This document shows, piece after piece, positions 9,318 to 20,174 of a stretch of DNA of 64,000 nt (position 1 is the first letter of the stretch; each line of letters begins with the position of its first letter). This DNA is from Acinetobacter kyonggiensis (GTDB lineage: Bacteria > Pseudomonadota > Gammaproteobacteria > Pseudomonadales > Moraxellaceae). The DNA lies in the NCBI RefSeq assembly GCF_900107285.1, contig NZ_FNPK01000002.1:186001-250000 (forward strand), written 5' to 3'. A program made the position numbers and the translations under genes. Under the pieces are notes generated by a model. The model had not been told where the DNA came from. It saw nothing but the letters and a program-made list of their open reading frames with translations, and ran no database searches.

Positions 9318-10067
9318 ATGAAAAAAACGATGATTTTGCTCGGTTTTTTTCCCATACTCTTTTTAAGTAGTTGTGAGAAATCATCAAGTACGTCCTCAAT
9401 GAAACAAGATGCTGATCCACATCAACACTCCTTAAAATCGGTGCAGACTCAAGTTCCAGACTGGCTTGGCCAGTATAAAGCGTTCGTTCCTTGTCATTCT
9501 TGTGAAAAAAAACTGATTTCATTACAACTGAATCAAAATAAAACCTATACCTTAAAAGAAGTTCAATTCTTTAAGCAAAAGCAGCAGCAAAAAGAATCTT
9601 CGGGAACACTTCATTTCAATGCTCAAAATACTAATTTGGTGCAATTAGTCGAAGATAAAACCCACAAAATTCATTACATTGCTTTGCATAATCAGTTCAT
9701 TGAACTGCTTGATCAAAATAAAAACCGCTTTGAAAATTTCGAAAAATATCAAATTCCGAAAGTACAGCATATTGAAGTTAATAATGCACTTAAACATGTC
9801 AGCATACAGGCAGATTTATTTAAAATAGAAAAAATAAATCTGAATAGCATTGAAAATACAAAACTAACGTATCTCTTTGAAATTAATAATCTCTCAGATC
9901 GTGTACTTAAGTTACGCGACAACGATATTATTTTAGTCGATGAAAAAAATAATGAGCACATTTCAACAATAGAAAATAGCCTCATTGCTCCCAATAAAAC
10001 CCGTTATGAGCTTGTCTCCTTTGTTTATCCTAAACCCTCCCCACCCACTTATATTAAAATTAAATAA
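9318..10067 (+). CDS. Second NlpE-like lipoprotein with an extra C-terminal domain
   Basis: A lipoprotein of about 249 residues (lipobox LFLSSC). The first half repeats the NlpE pattern of its neighbour: DWLGQYKAFVPCHSCEKKL with CxxC, then LQLNQNKTYTLKE. The second half (from about residue 155) is a beta-rich domain (TYLFEINNLSDRVLKL, DNDIILVDEKNNE) resembling immunoglobulin-like extensions that bind or stabilise partners. An ATG at 9318 followed by MKK fits the signal peptide; ATG 9309 and TTG 9306 are in-frame alternatives. It is an old, diverged duplicate of the preceding gene. Confidence 0.72.
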   Translation: MKKTMILLGFFPILFLSSCEKSSSTSSMKQDADPHQHSLKSVQTQVPDWLGQYKAFVPCHSCEKKLISLQLNQNKTYTLKEVQFFKQKQQQKESSGTLHFNAQNTNLVQLVEDKTHKIHYIALHNQFIELLDQNKNRFENFEKYQIPKVQHIEVNNALKHVSIQADLFKIEKINLNSIENTKLTYLFEINNLSDRVLKLRDNDIILVDEKNNEHISTIENSLIAPNKTRYELVSFVYPKPSPPTYIKIK

Positions 10068-10091
10068 TTTCAAGTTTAATCTCAGAATAAG

Positions 10092-10119
10092 AAAATCCCC
10101 GCACTATGTGGGGATTTTT
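10092..10119 (+). terminator. Intrinsic terminator
   Basis: AAAATCCCC / GGGGATTTT stem extended by CAC/GTG across a bulged G, then a T-run. It closes the second NlpE-like gene. Confidence 0.85.
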
Positions 10120-10282
10120 AAGGTCGAATAACTTATCTGACTTAGATGATTATTTTGGTGAGAATCATTGTCTAAAATAACCATACCAATATTCCTGTAA
10201 ATAACACTAAGCCTCCTCATGCCTCAATTAATTGTAATCACAGCAATTTATGTTCTAAAGCCATAAACATGAATGGCTGAAA

Positions 10283-10319
10283 ATAACGATATGTTATATC
10301 ATAACAATAATATTCATTT
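10283..10319 (+). promoter_or_regulatory. Overlapping palindromes before the siderophore receptor (Fur-like)
   Basis: Three alternating half-sites, ATAAC (10283-10287), GTTAT (10293-10297) and ATAAC (10301-10305), form two overlapping palindromes, followed by TAATATTCATTTA. The position, 20-60 bases before an iron-uptake receptor gene, suggests a Fur-controlled promoter. The match to the 19-bp consensus is loose, so this is an inference. Confidence 0.4.
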
Positions 10320-10340
10320 ATCTTTGGACTTTGCTTAATA

Positions 10341-12431
10341 ATGAAATACAAGACCACTTTTCTACCTGTTTTGAGCTTCTCATTTATTTCCTGTTTTGCT
10401 TGGGGCGATGATATGACGGTGTTAGAAACCATTAAAGTTCATGCTGAGGCTTCATCGGAGCATGATTTGCAAAAAAATACTGCTGCGACCAAATTTTCAC
10501 ATGATGTATTAGATGTTCCCTTCAATCGTGCTTTTATTGATTCCGAAACGTTAAAGCAACAAGATGCTCAACGGATTGACGATGTGCTCACCTTAGTCAG
10601 TGGTGTTTTTCATCAAAACAACTATGGCGGTGGATTTTGGGATAATTACTCTTTTCGTGGCTTTAGTAGCGATCCAAGTTTAGGTGCAGCAATCATTCGT
10701 AATGGCTTAAGTGTTAATCGTGGTATTAGTGCACCCAAAGATATGGTCAATATTCAATCTCTCGATTTTTTAAAAGGGCCTGCCGCAGCACTATATGGCC
10801 GTGGTGAAACAGGTGGGTTACTGAACATCAATAGTAAAAAACCGCTTTGGCAATCTGAAAGTGAAATTAACTTAAGTACCAACACCTTCGAACAATATCG
10901 TTTCAGTGCCGAGCACACAGCACCTTTAAATGATGAAATTGCTTATCGTTTTGCAATAGCACATGAAAATAATCAGAGCTTTCGAGATCATGTATCTAGT
11001 GAACGCTGGTTCTTTTCGCCTCAACTCTCTTGGAAAATTTCAGATCAAACCCAACTGGATTTCGACAGTGAATTTACCCAGCATATGGGTACATTTGATC
11101 GCGGGGTTAGCACCCTTCATCAACAATTTGTGATGGATCCTAAGACCTTTACTGGTGAACCCAGTGATGGAGACATGCGCGTAAAGGATCATTTTTTCCA
11201 GCTACGTTTAAATCATGCTTTAAATGATGTATGGCGCTTTAAAACAGCTATCAGCTATAAAGATGCTCAAATGGTCGGTTATTCAACTGAGCCACGTCGT
11301 ATTCAGGCAGATGGACAAACTCTAGAGCGTCAGCGCCGTTATCGTGATTATCAAAGTGAAGATGTTCTATGGCAAAATGAGTTACTTGGCACAGTTGATC
11401 AGAATTGGGCACGCCACGAATTACTGGTTGCAACCGAATTAGGACAACTCGATTTTAAACAATATCAATTACGCCGTAACCATAGTACTGGTTATTTAAA
11501 TACCATCGATATTTATCAACCTATATATGGTGTGTATGCTCCTGAGCTGGCAGCGTTTACCAACACGCAAGAACGACAACGCTATGCTGCGATTAATTTG
11601 CAAGATCAAATATTCTTCAATGATCAGTGGAGTATTTTAATTGGTAATCGCTACGACTATATCCAACAAAATTTTGAAAATCACTTAAATGCAAAGCAAG
11701 ACAAACAAAACCTGCAACGTAATAGCCCACGTGTAGGTATTAATTTTAAAATTTCAGATCAAGCGTCTATTTATAGCAACTATGGACATTCTTTTGCCAT
11801 GAATAGCGGTATCAATCGTTTAGGCGAGACTTTCGCTCCAGAACAAGGGCAAAGTTATGAATTAGGTGGAAAATATCGCTTAAATGAAGCAAGTTTAGTG
11901 AGTATGGCACTCTTTAAAATAAAAAAACAAAATGTGTTAACCACTGATCCGATTGACTCTAACTTTCAGACCACTGCTGGGGAAGTAAGCAGTCAAGGCA
12001 TCGAATTTGATTTAAACAGTCAACTCACAGACCAGTGGACAATAGCAGCAACCTATAGTTTGACTGATGCTAAAATTGAAAAAGACCAAGATTTGGCAAA
12101 AGGTGCTCGTTTAAGCAATATCCCAAAACATCAAGCCTCTCTAAGTAGCCAATACGAATGGTTATTACACGGTACTCAACGTGCTGGAATTGGAGCAAAT
12201 ATCATTCATGTTGGGGAACGTAGTGGACATAACTTAGATAATGGCTTCAATCTGCCAAGTTATACCTTAACCAATTTAAATGCTTATTACTCACCCTCTG
12301 AGCAGTTACGTTATCAACTAAACCTAAACAATGTATTTGACGAAAAGTACTATGTTTCTAGTTATAGTGAATTATGGGTTCAACCGGGCGAACCTTTAAA
12401 TGCTTCTGTTTCTGCACAGTTTAAATTTTAA
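10341..12431 (+). CDS. TonB-dependent siderophore receptor
   Basis: Outer-membrane gated channel for a ferric siderophore, powered by TonB-ExbBD. 696 residues: a signal peptide ending near AWGDD, a TonB-box-like stretch (TVLETIKVHA), and a plug domain containing PFNRAFIDSETLKQQDAQRIDDVL, written here as PFNRAF...RIDDVL, SFRGF, NGLSVNR and FLKGPAAALYGRGETGG. A 22-stranded barrel ends with aromatic-hydrophobic SVSAQFKF. ATG start. The substrate is not identifiable; catecholate or hydroxamate are both possible. It is not in an operon. A possible Fur site lies upstream and a hairpin downstream. Confidence 0.9.
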   Translation: MKYKTTFLPVLSFSFISCFAWGDDMTVLETIKVHAEASSEHDLQKNTAATKFSHDVLDVPFNRAFIDSETLKQQDAQRIDDVLTLVSGVFHQNNYGGGFWDNYSFRGFSSDPSLGAAIIRNGLSVNRGISAPKDMVNIQSLDFLKGPAAALYGRGETGGLLNINSKKPLWQSESEINLSTNTFEQYRFSAEHTAPLNDEIAYRFAIAHENNQSFRDHVSSERWFFSPQLSWKISDQTQLDFDSEFTQHMGTFDRGVSTLHQQFVMDPKTFTGEPSDGDMRVKDHFFQLRLNHALNDVWRFKTAISYKDAQMVGYSTEPRRIQADGQTLERQRRYRDYQSEDVLWQNELLGTVDQNWARHELLVATELGQLDFKQYQLRRNHSTGYLNTIDIYQPIYGVYAPELAAFTNTQERQRYAAINLQDQIFFNDQWSILIGNRYDYIQQNFENHLNAKQDKQNLQRNSPRVGINFKISDQASIYSNYGHSFAMNSGINRLGETFAPEQGQSYELGGKYRLNEASLVSMALFKIKKQNVLTTDPIDSNFQTTAGEVSSQGIEFDLNSQLTDQWTIAATYSLTDAKIEKDQDLAKGARLSNIPKHQASLSSQYEWLLHGTQRAGIGANIIHVGERSGHNLDNGFNLPSYTLTNLNAYYSPSEQLRYQLNLNNVFDEKYYVSSYSELWVQPGEPLNASVSAQFKF

Positions 12432-12460
12432 ATTATTTTATATGCACTCTCGTACTACTC

Positions 12461-12495
12461 GCCAAAAGTTAGATACCTCATCTGACTTTTGGCGG
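12461..12495 (+). terminator. Long hairpin after the receptor gene
   Basis: A 15-bp stem (from CGCCAAAAGT / ACTTTTGGCG, with one T-G mismatch further in) and a five-base loop, 30 bases past the stop. There is no T-run behind it, so it may stabilise the 3' end rather than terminate. Confidence 0.5.
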
Positions 12496-12792
12496 TGTGT
12501 TCTATAGAAAATAATAAGTTTTAAATGACGATAAGATCATTCTCATTTTTTAAAAAAATTATTGGAAATTTTAAACAACCCCATTATGCGCAAAAATAGG
12601 TTGGGCAAACAAAAAACAAGCAGACTGTTATCTCAAGATATTGCGCTTTGAGATGCATTGGAAATGCTTTACAGCACTTAAATTATGCTTGGCTATATAG
12701 TTTAGTTTAAAAATAAACCTTATATAAATGACAATAAAGTGCTCATTCTTGATTGCTCTAAATATGCTGACGGTTAAATGGATAAATCTGCG
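12496..12792. other. Intergenic region with an orphan Fur-like motif
   Basis: No gene is visible. GATAAGATCATTCTCATTT at 12531-12549 resembles a Fur box but precedes no reading frame. Small inverted repeats follow: ATCTCAA..TTGAGAT near 12632-12653 and GCATT..AATGC near 12654-12667. The facing exporter operon ends at 12793. A regulated small RNA or a relic promoter are both possible; neither is shown. Confidence 0.3.
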
Positions 12793-13497
12793 TTAATTAT
12801 TTTTCGAATCACTTTCAATACGCCCATCAACCAAATTAATGGTTCGATCACAGTTCGCTGACAGACGTGGATCATGCGTAACCAGCAGTACTGCACAGTC
12901 TCGCTCACGATTCACTTTACGGAATAACTCAAAAACCTCAGCAGCCGTCTGGGTATCCAGATTACCTGTAGGTTCATCGGCTAGAAGCAATGCTGGCTCA
13001 GTGATAAGTGCTCTGGCAATCGCGACCCGTTGTTGCTGACCACCCGAGAGTTCATTCGGTTTACGATGAGCAAACTTTTCCAGACCAACTGCGGCAAGCA
13101 ATTCATATGCTTGCTGTATCGCAAATTTATCGGGTTTGCCTCTTGTCAGCATCAATGGCATCAACACATTATCCAAAGCCGTAAAAGCTTGAATAAGGTG
13201 GTGAAACTGAAAGACAAATCCGATACTGTTGCCGCGCAGTGCAGTGCGTCCAGCATCATCCATGCCACTTGTCGCCTGCCCCAAAAGATAAAGCTCACCG
13301 CTGCTGGGTTTATCCAGTAAGCCAAGAATATTCAACAAAGTACTTTTACCAGAGCCAGATGGACCAATGAGTGCAGCAAAGTCGTGGCGTTCAATACACA
13401 GATCAATGCCATGCAACACCTCAACCTCATTGGGTTGAGCAATATTGTAAGACTTACGCAGCGCCTCTAGGCGTAACACTTCAGCAGACTTAGACAT
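12793..13497 (-). CDS. ABC exporter ATPase, LolD/MacB type
   Basis: Cytoplasmic ATPase of an FtsX-type exporter. Walker [11 protein letters not shown]-loop FVFQFHHLI, signature [15 protein letters not shown], Walker [13 protein letters not shown] and switch His VTHD are all intact. The start at ATG 13497 ([15 protein letters not shown]) overlaps the permease stop by eight bases; a longer frame to 13563 runs inside the permease and is unlikely. Last gene of a three-gene operon (adaptor, permease, ATPase), the gene order of DevBCA-type exporters. Codon use is more G+C-rich than in the flanking genes. Confidence 0.9.
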   Translation of the reverse strand: MSKSAEVLRLEALRKSYNIAQPNEVEVLHGIDLCIERHDFAALIGPSGSGKSTLLNILGLLDKPSSGELYLLGQATSGMDDAGRTALRGNSIGFVFQFHHLIQAFTALDNVLMPLMLTRGKPDKFAIQQAYELLAAVGLEKFAHRKPNELSGGQQQRVAIARALITEPALLLADEPTGNLDTQTAAEVFELFRKVNRERDCAVLLVTHDPRLSANCDRTINLVDGRIESDSKNN

Positions 13498-14713
13498 GAC
13501 GAATCGCCTCCACTGGATCCAGTGCTGCTGCACGGCGTGCTGGTACAGCAGCAGCCAACACACCAGTAAGTATGGCCAATAATAATGCCAGCATAATCAG
13601 CTCGATAGACACGGGAATATAAAATAAACCCGGGCCAAAATTATTAAATACCCACACCAATGCGTAACTTGCCAAACTGCCCAGAACTGAACCAAGCAAG
13701 CCAAACAGCGCACCCTGAAAGAGAAAAATTCGTAAAATTTGCTGTCGAGTCGCGCCTGTCGCACGCAAAATACCAATTTCTCGGGTGCGCTGTACGACAC
13801 TAACTGACAATACACTGGCAATGCCAAAGGCTACCGAAATAGCCACAAAAACAATAATCATACTGGTCGATAGACTCTGCGCTGAAATCGCATTCATTAA
13901 TTGCGCATTGGTTTTAATCCAGCTTTCAGCTTGCAGCGATGTCAGACGTCCAACCTGCGCAGCCACATTTTCTGCCTGAAAAATATCTGCGACGGTTAAG
14001 TCAATGACCGTGACCCCACCGGGGAGACCGAGTAAAGATTGTGCTTGCTTCAAATCTAGATAGACATAGCGAGCATCCAGCTCACGTACCCCCAGTTCAA
14101 ATATACCGGCAATATTTACCACCGCACTGTTCTGCTGACCAGTATCCAGTCGCAGCTTATTGCCTACTTGCACCCCCAGATCTTCAGCCAATTGGCTGCC
14201 AATCAGCACATCATTGGCTCCCACGCGTAGCTGACCACTGATCAGATACTGTTTAAGGGGGATGATTTTCTGATAACGCTCAATATTTATACCTACCAAT
14301 GCCACCGACTCCAAAGCATCACCACGCTGGGCAAATGCAGGCCCAGATACGACTGGTGACACAGCTGTCAGTAATGGCAACTGATCTAGAGTTGCTGTAA
14401 TTTGCTGCCAATTGTTGATAGAGCGCAAGCGCTGTGGGCGTTTATCTTCCTGCAACAACTGTAGAGTACCCACTGCTGGTGGTACTATTTGGTTCACATC
14501 ATCTGGTGACAGCAAACGGATATGGGCCTGAGTGCCTAAGGTACGCTGGATAATATTGGACTGTAAACCTTGCATTAAAGCCGTAACAAACACAATCACA
14601 GCCACACCCACTGCAACACCCACAGTAATCATGGTGGACTGCGCACGCCCCTCGCGCAAAAAACTGATCGCAATAGTCCACTCGATCCAAAGTCGCCCGA
14701 AAAAAATTTTCAA
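13490..14713 (-). CDS. ABC exporter permease, FtsX/MacB type
   Basis: 407 residues: one N-terminal membrane helix (about 24-46), a large periplasmic domain, and three C-terminal helices (about 285-310, 330-360, 370-395), the MacB/LolC core topology. VQRTREIGILRATGATRQQI is the conserved coupling-helix motif. [16 protein letters not shown] is the usual C-terminus. Translation appears to start at a TTG (14711-14713) that overlaps the adaptor's TGA by four bases, so it is translationally coupled. It shares the high G+C composition of the operon. Confidence 0.88.
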   Translation of the reverse strand: MKIFFGRLWIEWTIAISFLREGRAQSTMITVGVAVGVAVIVFVTALMQGLQSNIIQRTLGTQAHIRLLSPDDVNQIVPPAVGTLQLLQEDKRPQRLRSINNWQQITATLDQLPLLTAVSPVVSGPAFAQRGDALESVALVGINIERYQKIIPLKQYLISGQLRVGANDVLIGSQLAEDLGVQVGNKLRLDTGQQNSAVVNIAGIFELGVRELDARYVYLDLKQAQSLLGLPGGVTVIDLTVADIFQAENVAAQVGRLTSLQAESWIKTNAQLMNAISAQSLSTSMIIVFVAISVAFGIASVLSVSVVQRTREIGILRATGATRQQILRIFLFQGALFGLLGSVLGSLASYALVWVFNNFGPGLFYIPVSIELIMLALLLAILTGVLAAAVPARRAAALDPVEAIRHV

Positions 14714-15978
14714 TCGAATTTCACCGGCAATTCATTTTTGCTGTTTGCGTCATTGGTATTATGAGTAAATGGTGTTTTTTGCAGCTTTAAGCGTACCCGC
14801 GTACCATCCGCTAGTGAAGATTCAGCATCAGTCAGTACATGATCACCTGCACTTAAACCTGACATCACTTCAGACATGGCCAAACCACGTAAACCTAGAT
14901 TGACCTGTTGACGCTGTATTTTTCCATCTCGCAGCAACAGCACCACTGCCTTATTTCCTTGCACACGACTTAAAGCATCATTTGGAATAACCAACGCTTG
15001 CTCTCGCTTGCCAGTTTCGATATTCACCGATACGGTCATATCCTGACGCAAAAATTCAGGCACTGGATTAACCGCCAACCGAACCTCCACCGTACCACGC
15101 TGTGGATCAATGCTGGGTGCAATAAAATTGATACGGGCAGGAAAAGGTTTATCTGGATAGGCATCGGCAATGACTGCCGCATTTTGCTGCAAAGCAAGCC
15201 GTGGTAAATTTCGCTCGTCGAACGGCACACGAATTTCCGTGCTGCCATCAAGTGCAATAGTAAGCAGAGTTCGCCCCGGCTGTACCAGATCGCCTGGCTC
15301 TACATTACGTGTCAGCACTGTACCTGCCACTTCGGTACGTACTTTTGTTTTAGCAAGTTGTGCCTGTAGCGCAGCAAGACGCTCACGGAGCAAAACTTCC
15401 TCAACTTTACCGGGTGCCAGTGCGGCCACTCTTAAGCGAGCCGACTTAACGTTATTGCGGGCAACCTTCTCAGCTTTCTCCGCCTGTTCCCTAGCTTCGG
15501 CCGACAACATTTCAGGTTCAGTCAAATTGCGTCTACGCTCCGCTTCACGGCGAGCCTGTTCAAACTGTACTTTCGCATTCGCCAAATCCACTTCAGCTTG
15601 TGGACGCCTGCTGGTCGCCAACTCGGTCAGCGCAGCCTCGGCCTGCCGTACCTGAGCAGTCAGCTCATCCGATTTCAGTACCAACAGCAAATCACCGCGT
15701 GAAACCCGATCTCCTTCTTGCACAAGCCGCTCAAGTACCACCCCAGTAATTTCACTGCCAATCTGGGTGCGTGACACCGTTACTACTCGCCCAGTCGCAA
15801 CCACTGTTTGTACCAATGGCATCGACGCAACGGTATAGCTCGACAACAGCGGCCCCTGCCACCAATGAAATACCGCAAAACCAGCTGTGAGCATAAGCAG
15901 TATAATAATAACCACAGATTTATAGCGAGCAGCGCGCAATGAGCTTCTCCAGTTCAAATTAAAAGCGTAGTACATCAA
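14710..15978 (-). CDS. Periplasmic adaptor (MacA/HlyD family) of an ABC exporter
   Basis: 422 residues: an inner-membrane anchor at about 23-42, a first lipoyl half-motif, a long alanine/arginine/glutamate-rich coiled coil (about 110-215), a second lipoyl half (TEVAGTVLTRNVEPGDLVQPG) and beta-barrel/MP domains (VIPNDALSRVQGNKAV, GLSAGDHVLTDAES). It would bridge the permease to an outer-membrane channel; no TolC-type gene is in the window. First gene of the exporter operon. A 60-base sample at 15361 counts 34 G+C, against 20 in a flanking sample at 17041, suggesting acquisition from another genome. Confidence 0.88.
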   Translation of the reverse strand: MMYYAFNLNWRSSLRAARYKSVVIIILLMLTAGFAVFHWWQGPLLSSYTVASMPLVQTVVATGRVVTVSRTQIGSEITGVVLERLVQEGDRVSRGDLLLVLKSDELTAQVRQAEAALTELATSRRPQAEVDLANAKVQFEQARREAERRRNLTEPEMLSAEAREQAEKAEKVARNNVKSARLRVAALAPGKVEEVLLRERLAALQAQLAKTKVRTEVAGTVLTRNVEPGDLVQPGRTLLTIALDGSTEIRVPFDERNLPRLALQQNAAVIADAYPDKPFPARINFIAPSIDPQRGTVEVRLAVNPVPEFLRQDMTVSVNIETGKREQALVIPNDALSRVQGNKAVVLLLRDGKIQRQQVNLGLRGLAMSEVMSGLSAGDHVLTDAESSLADGTRVRLKLQKTPFTHNTNDANSKNELPVKFD

Positions 15979-16025
15979 TCAAAAGTACCATGCCTCTGTA
16001 AAATTATATATTTTAGAGAGCATTC

Positions 16026-16069
16026 AAAAATCTGTCTCACTCACTCAACGAGAAATAAGACAGATTTTT
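16026..16069 (-). terminator. Terminator after dps
   Basis: A 12-bp perfect stem (AAAAATCTGTCT / AGACAGATTTTT) with a 20-base loop, 77 bases past the dps stop and before the exporter operon. Confidence 0.65.
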
Positions 16070-16146
16070 TAAGTTAACAGTAACCCATTGAGCTTAGGTT
16101 ACTTTTATAAATAAAATCCACATATTAAATAGAGAGATGTCTATTT

Positions 16147-16647
16147 TTACTCTTCTAAAAGACTTCTTAACATCCATGCTGTTTTTTCATGTACTTCAAG
16201 TCTTTGTGTGATGATATCGGCTGTTGGCTGGTCATTTACTTCATCGACAATCGGGAAAATAGCTCGAGCAGTGCGCGCAACAGTTTCATGAGCATTGACC
16301 AATAAACTGACCATTTCCTGTGCTTTTGGAACGCCTTCCACTTCTTTAATTGCAGTTAATTTTACAAATTGTTTATATGTCCCGGGAGCCGGAAAACCTA
16401 AAGCACGAATTCGCTCAGCAATGATATCCAATGCGTTCCATTGCTCAGTATATTGGTTCATAAACATGTTATGTAAGCTATTGAATTGTGGCCCTGTAAC
16501 ATTCCAGTGAAAGTTATGGGTCATCAAATATAAAGTATAGCTATCAGCAAGTAGTTTGGATAAACCTTCAACAATTTTGGCACGATCATTATGAGAGATG
16601 CCAATATCAATTTTCATGGTTTTAGATTGTTTTTTAGAATTAGCCAT
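16147..16647 (-). CDS. dps: Dps ferritin-like DNA-protection protein
   Basis: Forms a dodecameric shell that oxidises and stores iron and shields DNA during starvation and peroxide stress. 166 residues. The inter-subunit ferroxidase ligands are visible: HNFHWNVTG (two His) and [14 protein letters not shown] (Asp and Glu). The lysine-rich N-terminus ([12 protein letters not shown]) is the type that binds DNA. The ATG at 16647 has GGAG upstream. Usually induced by OxyR or in stationary phase; no operator was identified here. Confidence 0.93.
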   Translation of the reverse strand: MANSKKQSKTMKIDIGISHNDRAKIVEGLSKLLADSYTLYLMTHNFHWNVTGPQFNSLHNMFMNQYTEQWNALDIIAERIRALGFPAPGTYKQFVKLTAIKEVEGVPKAQEMVSLLVNAHETVARTARAIFPIVDEVNDQPTADIITQRLEVHEKTAWMLRSLLEE

Positions 16648-17094
16648 TTAAAGACTCCTCATTATTTAAGTATTTGTTTATTCTATATAAAATTAAAATC
16701 TATCACTAAGACCATAAGTTCTGTCGAACAAAGGATATCTGTTGTTATACTCCCCTAACAGCATTTTGCAAACCTTTACAATCATTAGATCTTATTATCA
16801 CAAGATCTGCCTTAAGCTGTATCGCAGCAGAAATACAGCTTCCCCAAGCACTAGATTTTTAATGACTTTCGTTTCTATTTTAACACCCGCTATATGTGCA
16901 GTTTTGCTTGTTTCTTTTAACACGTCCTCTGCATTAGCATAGGCTTAAAAATTATTTCTAGGCACAGATATAGTCGTAATAGAAGCCTACCTGTGTGAAT
17001 AAATCTTTTAAAAGCATAAATGAACCAAGTGTGTTCATTAACTGAGATACATCCAAGCCTTAAATCAGTTGGAAATAACATGAAATCCAAGCAT
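16648..17094. other. Intergenic region between dps and groEL
   Basis: No convincing gene. It holds the dps promoter region at the left and an inverted repeat AAGCTGTAT (16814-16822) / ATACAGCTT (16833-16841) of unknown role. A 66-codon open frame at 16742-16942 has no ribosome site and no resemblance to known proteins. Confidence 0.4.
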
Positions 17095-17124
17095 AGAAAA
17101 GGTCGCATTTAAGCGACCTTTTCT
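17095..17124 (-). terminator. Terminator after groEL
   Basis: A 12-bp stem (AGAAAAGGTCGC / GCGACCTTTTCT) with a six-base loop, about 95 bases beyond the groEL stop. Confidence 0.75.
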
Positions 17125-17219
17125 ACAACAAAAACAAATGTGAGTCACACTGTGCGTAATCTTGATATAAAAGTAATATTTATAAAAAATTACAACAACA
17201 AGTATTACTCAAAGGCAGA

Positions 17220-18857
<1,638 letters not shown>

Positions 18858-18912
18858 TTACTCCAAATATTTTTAATTTTTCAAGAATCTGATTCAATAA
18901 AACAGGTCTGTA

Positions 18913-19203
18913 TTAGCCTTCTAAAACCGCTAAAATATCAGACTCTTTCATTACAAGAAGTTCTTCACCATCAACTTTTACTTTTGTTCCCGCATATGCG
19001 CCAAACAATACATTATCACCAACTTTAACATCTAAAGCACGCACGCCATTGTCTGTAATTTTACCGTTACCTACAGCAATGATTTCACCTTGAGCAGGCT
19101 GTTCAGCTGCTGAAGTGCTTAAGATTAGACCACCCGCTGTTTTGGTTTCCTTTTCAACACGGCGAATAACAACGTTATCATGTAAAGGACGAATGTTGCT
19201 CAT
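18913..19203 (-). CDS. groES: Co-chaperonin GroES
   Basis: Lid subunit of the GroEL chamber. 96 residues from the ATG at 19203 ([15 protein letters not shown]), with GGAG upstream; the frame also opens four codons earlier, but without family support. The mobile loop region ([17 protein letters not shown]) and the C-terminal roof are complete. First gene of the groESL operon. Confidence 0.97.
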   Translation of the reverse strand: MSNIRPLHDNVVIRRVEKETKTAGGLILSTSAAEQPAQGEIIAVGNGKITDNGVRALDVKVGDNVLFGAYAGTKVKVDGEELLVMKESDILAVLEG

Positions 19204-19311
19204 TTGAAACTCCATCTACCTGATTGTAAGAACAGGTCTTTATACAGTGAATTGATAATGACTTAATTATTCCGTGGGTCATTATCAGAAAATAATTTCG
19301 ATGACACTTTT

Positions 19312-19340
19312 GTGGGGATGGAAAAAAACGCTTCAAGGGT
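19312..19340 (-). promoter_or_regulatory. Sigma-32 heat-shock promoter of groESL
   Basis: On the minus strand, ACCCTTGAAG (core CTTGAA at 19337-19332), 14 bases, then CCCCAC (19317-19312). This fits the RpoH consensus CTTGAA-N13/14-CCCCAT with one mismatch in the core. It lies about 110 bases upstream of groES. No CIRCE element is seen. Confidence 0.8.
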
Positions 19341-19400
19341 AAAATGAAAAAATATTTATGATTTTGTCTTTTTTTTATTCAATTCTCGCTATTTCTGGAC

Positions 19401-20174
19401 TTAATCCGCATTTCTTTTATGCAGAACAAAATCACCTAACGCATTATCAAAATAATAATGTGCAATAGCACAATTAGAATGAATTACATTAAAACTGTTT
19501 GGCAAACCGCCATGTAAGCGATAGGAAGTTGCTGTTCCTGCATGAATTTCTAACACAGAATGACTCACATTTAAGTGGTAAAGCGCATTTAAATCATAAA
19601 CAGCAGTATGATGTAAATGACCATGTAATAAGCCATTTAGACCACTTTTACTCCACACTTCCAGCGCCATTCGCCCTAATATTGGACAATCTTTTACGCC
19701 ATGTTCAGCATTTGGAGGCGTATAAAAAGGCTGATGCGCCACAATTAATTTAATTTTATTTGGCGGTGCATGCTGCAAAGACTGATCAATCTGCTGAATT
19801 TGCTCCAGTGAAATATGCCCTTTGGTATGATAACGCCGCCGAATACTGTTCACACCCACAATAAAAAAGTGATCTGTTTCAAGTGTGGTTTCCATGTTGC
19901 CAAAAAACAACTGATAACGGGTAAATGGACTGAAGACCCGATTCCATAAATGATACAGTGGAATATCATGATTCCCCGGCACGACCAAATAAGGCAGCTT
20001 CAAACTGTCCAAAAACTGTTTACAATCATAAAACTGTGTATAACGCGCACGTTGGGTTAAATCACCACTGACTACAACAGCTTCAATTTCATGTTCTAGA
20101 CAAAATAGCCTGATCGCAGCCATACAGGCAGATTTCTCAGTGCCAAAATGTAAATCAGACAGGTGCAGAATCAT
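19401..20174 (-). CDS. Calcineurin-like metallophosphoesterase
   Basis: 257 residues with the complete metal-binding series: DLHFG at the N-terminus, SGDLTQR, PGNHD, VAHQPFY and HGHLHH. The pattern is close to CpdA/Icc cyclic-nucleotide phosphodiesterases, but the substrate could be another phosphoester. The start overlaps the end of the upstream lipid kinase gene by 20 bases, so the two are coupled. That pairing hints at a phospholipid-related substrate, which is inference. Confidence 0.85.
   Translation of the reverse strand: MILHLSDLHFGTEKSACMAAIRLFCLEHEIEAVVVSGDLTQRARYTQFYDCKQFLDSLKLPYLVVPGNHDIPLYHLWNRVFSPFTRYQLFFGNMETTLETDHFFIVGVNSIRRRYHTKGHISLEQIQQIDQSLQHAPPNKIKLIVAHQPFYTPPNAEHGVKDCPILGRMALEVWSKSGLNGLLHGHLHHTAVYDLNALYHLNVSHSVLEIHAGTATSYRLHGGLPNSFNVIHSNCAIAHYYFDNALGDFVLHKRNAD

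Noticed and set aside
15170..15655. 161-codon plus-strand frame inside the adaptor gene
   Set aside because: It is the antisense of the adaptor's G+C-rich coding sequence, low-complexity Ser/Ala/Arg, with no ribosome site.
16742..16942. 66-codon open frame between dps and groEL
   Set aside because: No ribosome site, odd composition and no family resemblance; probably chance.
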